NCBI RefSeq assembly: GCF_964340395.1 | Contig: NC_135560.1 | Location: forward strand, 4,793,998-4,810,497 | DNA length: 16,500 nucleotides | Source: Glandiceps talaboti | Lineage: Eukaryota > Hemichordata > Enteropneusta > Spengelidae | Direction: 5' to 3' | Shown here: piece after piece, positions 1 to 16,500 of the stretch | Numbering within the stretch: position 1 is the first letter of the stretch | How the letters are laid out: each line of letters begins with the position of its first letter | The notes under the pieces: model-generated | Databases searched by the model: none | What the model was told of the DNA's origin: nothing | The model's input: the letters and a program-made list of their open reading frames with translations, nothing else | Program-made: the position numbers and the translations under genes

Positions 1-271
1 ATCACACATACTGCTACAGAGTTTCATTCAGGTTTGGGACTACATGACAGGGCTATATTGCATGCTAAATATCACATTGCTATGGAACTGTCAAGGCTTT
101 CCCAGTCAGTCCACAGGCTATCCCGAAGTCACCCAGGCCCGGCAAACATAGCACCTGCAGGCTCTATGTGACTAATCGTCCCCAACTTTTCGAGTCATTA
201 CTCCAGGAGACCCCCAAATTTGCACTCGTCTTGTGAGTGAGACACGGCTGAGTGATACAGCCAACCCCATC
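1..271. other. Unassigned non-coding stretch
   Basis: I see no convincing exon, RNA gene or repeat here. It is the least AT-rich part of the window and has no tandem structure. It ends at the first copy of a 10-bp direct repeat (gagtctatag at 272-281 and 426-435). Confidence 0.4.
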
Positions 272-281
272 GAGTCTATAG

Positions 282-425
282 AACACTCACGCTGGGTTAA
301 TACGCCGTATTCCGGTTATCGAAAAAGCCCCGAAAAGATAAAAGATATGATTGTTTGGCCACTAGGGGCGCTGTTTTAGAACCGGAAGTGAGGGCCAGAA
401 TTGTAGAGCATTGTTGCAAAGCATA
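282..425 (+). pseudogene. Degraded fragment related to the SAP/SWIM-type gene at 1673-2168, inverted relative to it
   Basis: The plus strand at about 297-410 matches the reverse complement of about 2040-2137. Shared blocks encode IRRIPVIE and VRARI in both copies, but here the frame is broken by stops soon after each block. The segment is bounded by a 10-bp direct repeat, gagtctatag, at 272-281 and 426-435, which could be a target-site duplication from an insertion. I infer a small captured or retroposed gene fragment. A diverged paralogous exon would also explain it. Confidence 0.4.
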
Positions 426-435
426 GAGTCTATAG

Positions 436-786
436 GCATCGTAACCACTGACTAAAGATTGTCTGTCATTCCCCGTAACTTTACGCTATAATATTGCATT
501 ATCGCCCATCAAATAACGAAATAGCAAATTAACCTCTCGTTCTCCTAATATTTCGCGTAAGTTTGGCTCTGCAATTCGAACGTGAGGAAAACCCAAAAGT
601 AGCAACATTTTGAAACGGGTAGTACACTGACATCTCACTCACGTTTTCAGTGTGACCTCGTCCATTTGCGTTACCGATGGAGAAATTGTAGTGATTGCTT
701 CCAGTCAAACATCGGAACGGAAAAAGGTACAAAAACAGAGGAAAGAACCTTCAAAATCACAATATACGCTACAGTTATTGCAGCTT
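436..786. other. Unassigned stretch between gene fragment and foldback element
   Basis: No recognised gene. One plus-strand reading frame is open from about 626 to 790 and passes a cgttttcag acceptor-like site, but it lacks a good donor and matches no family I know. It is not called as an exon. Confidence 0.3.
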
Positions 787-795
787 GTATAAAAC

Positions 796-1018
796 CAATC
801 TGATTAAAATCCGATGTAGATGTCGGCTAATCGTTCATTGCTATTTTACTTTCGTTATTGTGCCTGAATTGACCTGCGTGGTACATGTTTGATCGCCTCC
901 TCTACCGATCAGGACAAAAACGTAAACATGTACCACGAAGGTCAATTCAGGCAAAATAACGAAGGTAAAATAGCAATGAATGATTAGCCGACATCTACAT
1001 CAGATTTTAATCAGATCG
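796..1018. mobile_element. Foldback MITE copy 1 (223 bp, long terminal inverted repeats)
   Basis: The left arm starts caatctgattaaaatcc and the right arm ends with its near-complement at 1018. The arms are about 100 nt each and pair over almost their whole length around a short centre (gatcgcctcctctaccgatc). The flanks gtataaaac (787-795) and gtataagac (1019-1027) match at 8 of 9 bases, consistent with a 9-bp target-site duplication. Long inverted repeats with 9-bp duplications are typical of Mutator-like (MULE) elements, so a non-autonomous MULE derivative is my inference. There is no coding capacity. Confidence 0.85.
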
Positions 1019-1027
1019 GTATAAGAC

Positions 1028-1430
1028 ATGGTATGATGAGTGAACCACGTAAACGTTACATGGAAGGCCGATTCATTGAAGGGGTGGGTGGTGTGGTACA
1101 TCAATCACAATAACAATATTTATGATTCGTTGCCGACTTCAATGGGGTTTTTTATACACTGATGGTCCTGAATGAAGAATAGCAAGCTAACCAAAGTGTG
1201 ATAGTAAAGTTGAGTATATCAATACACATATGTTTATGCCAACTTATAACCAGTACATGAAATGGTTTTTTCCGGACAAAGTTTTATGATTTCACCCGTG
1301 GTGCTACACCACTGTTCTAATAAACAAGAAAGGCCTAAGTATGCGGCGACATCAGTTACAATATAAACATGTGGCTTGGTAATTGTCGACCGAACTCTCA
1401 ATATTGCAATGACTGTAGCTGGAAGCTGTT
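1028..1430. other. Spacer between the two foldback copies; possible continuation of the broken minus-strand gene
   Basis: Reading the minus strand from 1430 down to about 1320, one frame stays open and includes RVRSTITKPHVYIVTD. This could be the continuation of the SAP/SWIM-type fragment on the far side of foldback copy 2, after frame decay. The remainder shows no gene or repeat that I can support. Confidence 0.3.
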
Positions 1431-1672
1431 CAATCTGATTAAAATCCGATGTAGATGTTGGCTAATCGTTCATTGCTATTTTACCTTCGTTATTTTGCCT
1501 GATATTATTTTTCTTGGTACATGTTTACATTTTTTAGCCTGATCGTAGAGGAGGCGATCAGGCAGGCTAAAAAATGTAAACATGTACCAAGAAGGTCAAT
1601 TCAGGCAAAATAACGAAGGTAAAATAGCAATGAACGAGCAGCCAACATCTACATCGGATTTTAATCAGATTG
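1431..1672. mobile_element. Foldback MITE copy 2 (242 bp), same family as 796-1018
   Basis: It begins caatctgattaaaatcc at 1431 and ends with the complementary ggattttaatcagattg at 1672. The arms are highly similar to copy 1, but the centre is in the opposite orientation (gcctgatcgtagaggagg), so the copies are inverted relative to each other or the centre flipped. The 9-bp sequence gaagctgtt occurs exactly at 1422-1430 and again at 1673-1681, a perfect target-site duplication that fixes the element boundaries. The insertion interrupts a minus-strand coding-like fragment. Confidence 0.9.
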
Positions 1673-2168
1673 GAAGCTGTTGTCAGATTTGTAATTTTCT
1701 AATCGTTCTTTTGTCCAGCAACAGACACCAGTAAGGTAAAGAAATATGTTTATCATGTCTACATCAGGTATATTTCGAAGGTCCTCCGTCCAACTTTCAA
1801 TGTTTCCGCTGTCGATTAGTTCTATCTTTTGATGCTTGACATCCACTATTCGTCTCCTCTTCCGTTCTCTCAGAAAATTATCATTTTCTAGTGTTTCAAG
1901 ACCAAGGTTGACAGCATTTCTGGCGATATCTAGTAGATTTAGAAGTAGTAATTTTCCACTCTTTTATGAATGCACGGAGTTCTTTTACGCCCATTTTGTT
2001 GACAGCTTCATACATCGCCATACTATTAGATGCCATGACGAAAATTCTGGCCCTCACTTTGTCAGATATGGTGCGCCCTCTCGCGATACTTTCCTGCGAA
2101 ACAACCGGAAGTTCGATCACCGGAATACGCCGTATTGGGTCAGTCACAAAAAAATCCCATGAACCCAT
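1673..2168 (-). pseudogene. Broken fragment of a SAP-like / SWIM-type-family gene
   Basis: On the minus strand from 2168, an open frame contains VRARIFVMASNSMAMYEAV and then GVKELRAFIKEWKITTSKS, which resembles a SAP-like helix-extended-helix start. The frame breaks near 1940. A different frame then continues through LDIARNAVNLGLE and on to IESWTEDLRNIPDVDM and WTKERLENYKSDNSF. This order (SAP-like segment, then a YKS motif) resembles the N-terminus of the large, uncharacterised SWIM-type zinc-finger family found in many aquatic invertebrates. That family assignment is from memory and tentative. One frameshift plus the transposon at 1431-1672 make it non-functional here. The SWIM cysteines are not seen. 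Confidence 0.55.
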
Positions 2169-2333
2169 GACCTCCCGACTGCTAATCCTGAGTGCTAAAT
2201 ATACTATGCTACAGGGAGTCAGTATAAGTTGTCATATTACACTGTAGGAATAATTAATGGCAATCCAATGATGCTGTCAAGTTGATCTGATCTGAAAGAT
2301 TTGTTGAATAGATCAATCTAAGTCACTCACTAT

Positions 2334-2755
2334 AGGACTTGAAATGATGAAAAATATTATCTTGCCAACTGGACAAGTAGAAATTAAAAAAACACTTGTC
2401 CAAATCAGAAAGTACTTGTCCGCAAACTGGATATTTTTTTATAAATTTTATTGAGATGTCCCTTTTGATTAGTTTTTGTCACCAAGCAAGTTGCCATAAC
2501 ATTACATCCAGTTTGAGTAAACTCAGGAAATCTACACTGAATAATCATTTGAATGTATCCTTCTATTCATATGTTAATATATCACTTTGAAAGTTTCTGC
2601 AGATACAGGAATATCTCACTTACGGGTATATTAGGATCAGGTTTTAAAATCTAAAACCATGAGAAATTCTACTTGTCCCACTTTCTACAATCACTTGCCC
2701 AGTACTTCAAATCACTTGTCCAGGACAAGTAAAATGCCCTTATATTTCAAGTCCT
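2334..2755. mobile_element. Inverted-repeat element with ACTTGTCC sub-terminal repeats (422 bp)
   Basis: The ends are perfect 12-bp inverted repeats: aggacttgaaat at 2334-2345 and atttcaagtcct at 2744-2755. Inside, the octamer acttgtcc or its complement ggacaagt recurs near both ends (about 2371, 2394, 2414, 2671, 2714, 2723), with one variant, cacttgccc, at 2692. Clustered sub-terminal motifs in both orientations are usual in non-autonomous hAT-type elements, where transposase binds. I find no clear target-site duplication, so boundaries and class are uncertain. No ORF of note. Confidence 0.6.
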
Positions 2756-2817
2756 GCGTTATGATGGTAAATTGTATATGTGTTAACACAGATTTAAAAA
2801 TATTATTCCCTCCCTAG

Positions 2818-15876
<13,059 letters not shown>

Positions 15877-16277
15877 GTAAGATTAATGAGTAATACATTT
15901 ATGATTTTAAAACATCAAACAACACAGCTTAAAATATAAATAATAAGGCAAATAAGTAAAATCTAAGTATCCACATTTTACCAGGATCATCCACCAAAAT
16001 TACAGCACTAATAAGATGAAATTTGTTGGTTGAAGTTTTACCAGACGTAAATTACCATTGTGACAGTTTCAACACCTTAGAAAAACACCATGATTACATG
16101 GATTCTACAACAATGGAATTCTTGTATTTAGAGATTTTCATAAAAGAATTCTAAGAATTTCAAGAGTGACAAGATGTTCATACACACTCACTGTATCCAG
16201 TTATCCAGCATTCTAGGATCATTTTTGTCCATGCTGTTTTATTGACAATATACTATGCATGTACACAAAATATTTAA
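15877..16277 (+). other. Intron after exon L (incomplete)
   Basis: AT-rich intron sequence. No exon or repeat is recognised before the foldback element at 16278. Confidence 0.6.
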
Positions 16278-16394
16278 ACAATAATGTACGCCCTCCCAGC
16301 CCATAATGGACGACAGCAAACTTTGAACGACGCCCATTATGGAGTGCAAAGTTTGTTTGAGTCCATTATGGACTGGGAGGGCGTATATTATTGT
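16278..16394. mobile_element. 117-bp foldback element with near-perfect 48-nt arms
   Basis: The left arm (16278-16325: acaataatgtacgccctccc, then agcccataatgg and caaactttg) pairs with the right arm (16347-16394) with few mismatches. The short loop contains a third copy of the arm motif, gcccattatgg (16332-16342). The ends acaataat...attattgt lie in an AT-rich flank, so a target duplication cannot be defined. It is probably a very small MITE. Confidence 0.8.
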
Positions 16395-16500
16395 TATTAT
16401 TTTATAGTTTTGCCAATTCCAGTGAATTTGTAGACCGAGAAACGCAACATCGTCTGCCATGTTCGGCCCGTAAGCTGAATACTAATCATAGTGACACACG
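16395..16500. other. Intron remainder to window end
   Basis: No feature recognised. Confidence 0.5.

Noticed and set aside
358-374. CTCF-like motif, ccactaggggcgctg
   Set aside because: It is one G short of the usual core, lies in a degraded gene fragment, and a single match in 16.5 kb is weak evidence.
626-790. Possible upstream exon (frame with VTDGEIVVIASSQ after cgttttcag)
   Set aside because: The donor is poor (AAAG|gtacaa), the phase to exon A cannot be tested, and I recognise no SEL1L3 sequence in it.

Overview
The window is eukaryotic, almost certainly metazoan nuclear DNA. It is AT-rich, has GT-AG introns, long (TG)n, (TGTA)n, (ACC)n and (TA)n microsatellites, and many small inverted-repeat transposons. 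The protein content (a SEL1L3-type gene plus a decayed SAP/SWIM-type gene fragment) fits an invertebrate, probably marine. I cannot name the species, and no bacterial-style gene organisation is present.

One plus-strand gene dominates. Thirteen exons between 2818 and 15876 encode an internal part (about 587 codons) of a SEL1L3-like protein. The first three exons carry a laminin-G/concanavalin-like domain. Exons 4-5 are a linker region with a YYxxC motif. Exons 6-12 carry Sel1-type helical repeats. Every exon junction keeps phase, and the order matches vertebrate SEL1L3 as I remember it. The start (signal peptide) lies upstream and the C-terminal repeats, membrane segment and stop lie downstream, outside the window.

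Layout: 1-2300 is an intergenic or upstream-intron region. It holds two copies of a foldback transposon with 9-bp target duplications, a broken minus-strand SAP/SWIM-type gene fragment that one copy interrupts, and an inverted second fragment of that gene. 2334-2755 is another inverted-repeat element. 2818-15876 is the exon region. Its introns hold a 783-bp inverted-repeat element with a nested insertion (4681-5463), a second truncated copy of it (6862-7245), a 191-bp foldback (11555-11745), several minisatellites and very long UG-type microsatellites. 15877-16500 is intron with a 117-bp foldback (16278-16394).

Two things stand out. First, exons 13312-13455 and 14569-14712 are diverged copies of the same Sel1-repeat exon, both exactly 144 nt and phase 0/0. 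The flanking exons need only one of them to keep the repeat register, so they look like mutually exclusive alternative exons. Second, exon edges have repeatedly been duplicated into the neighbouring intron. Three different exons have their 3' end plus 5' splice site copied downstream, giving arrays of 15, 8 and about 3 donor sites. One exon has its acceptor and 5' end copied upstream. I know of no named system that this corresponds to.
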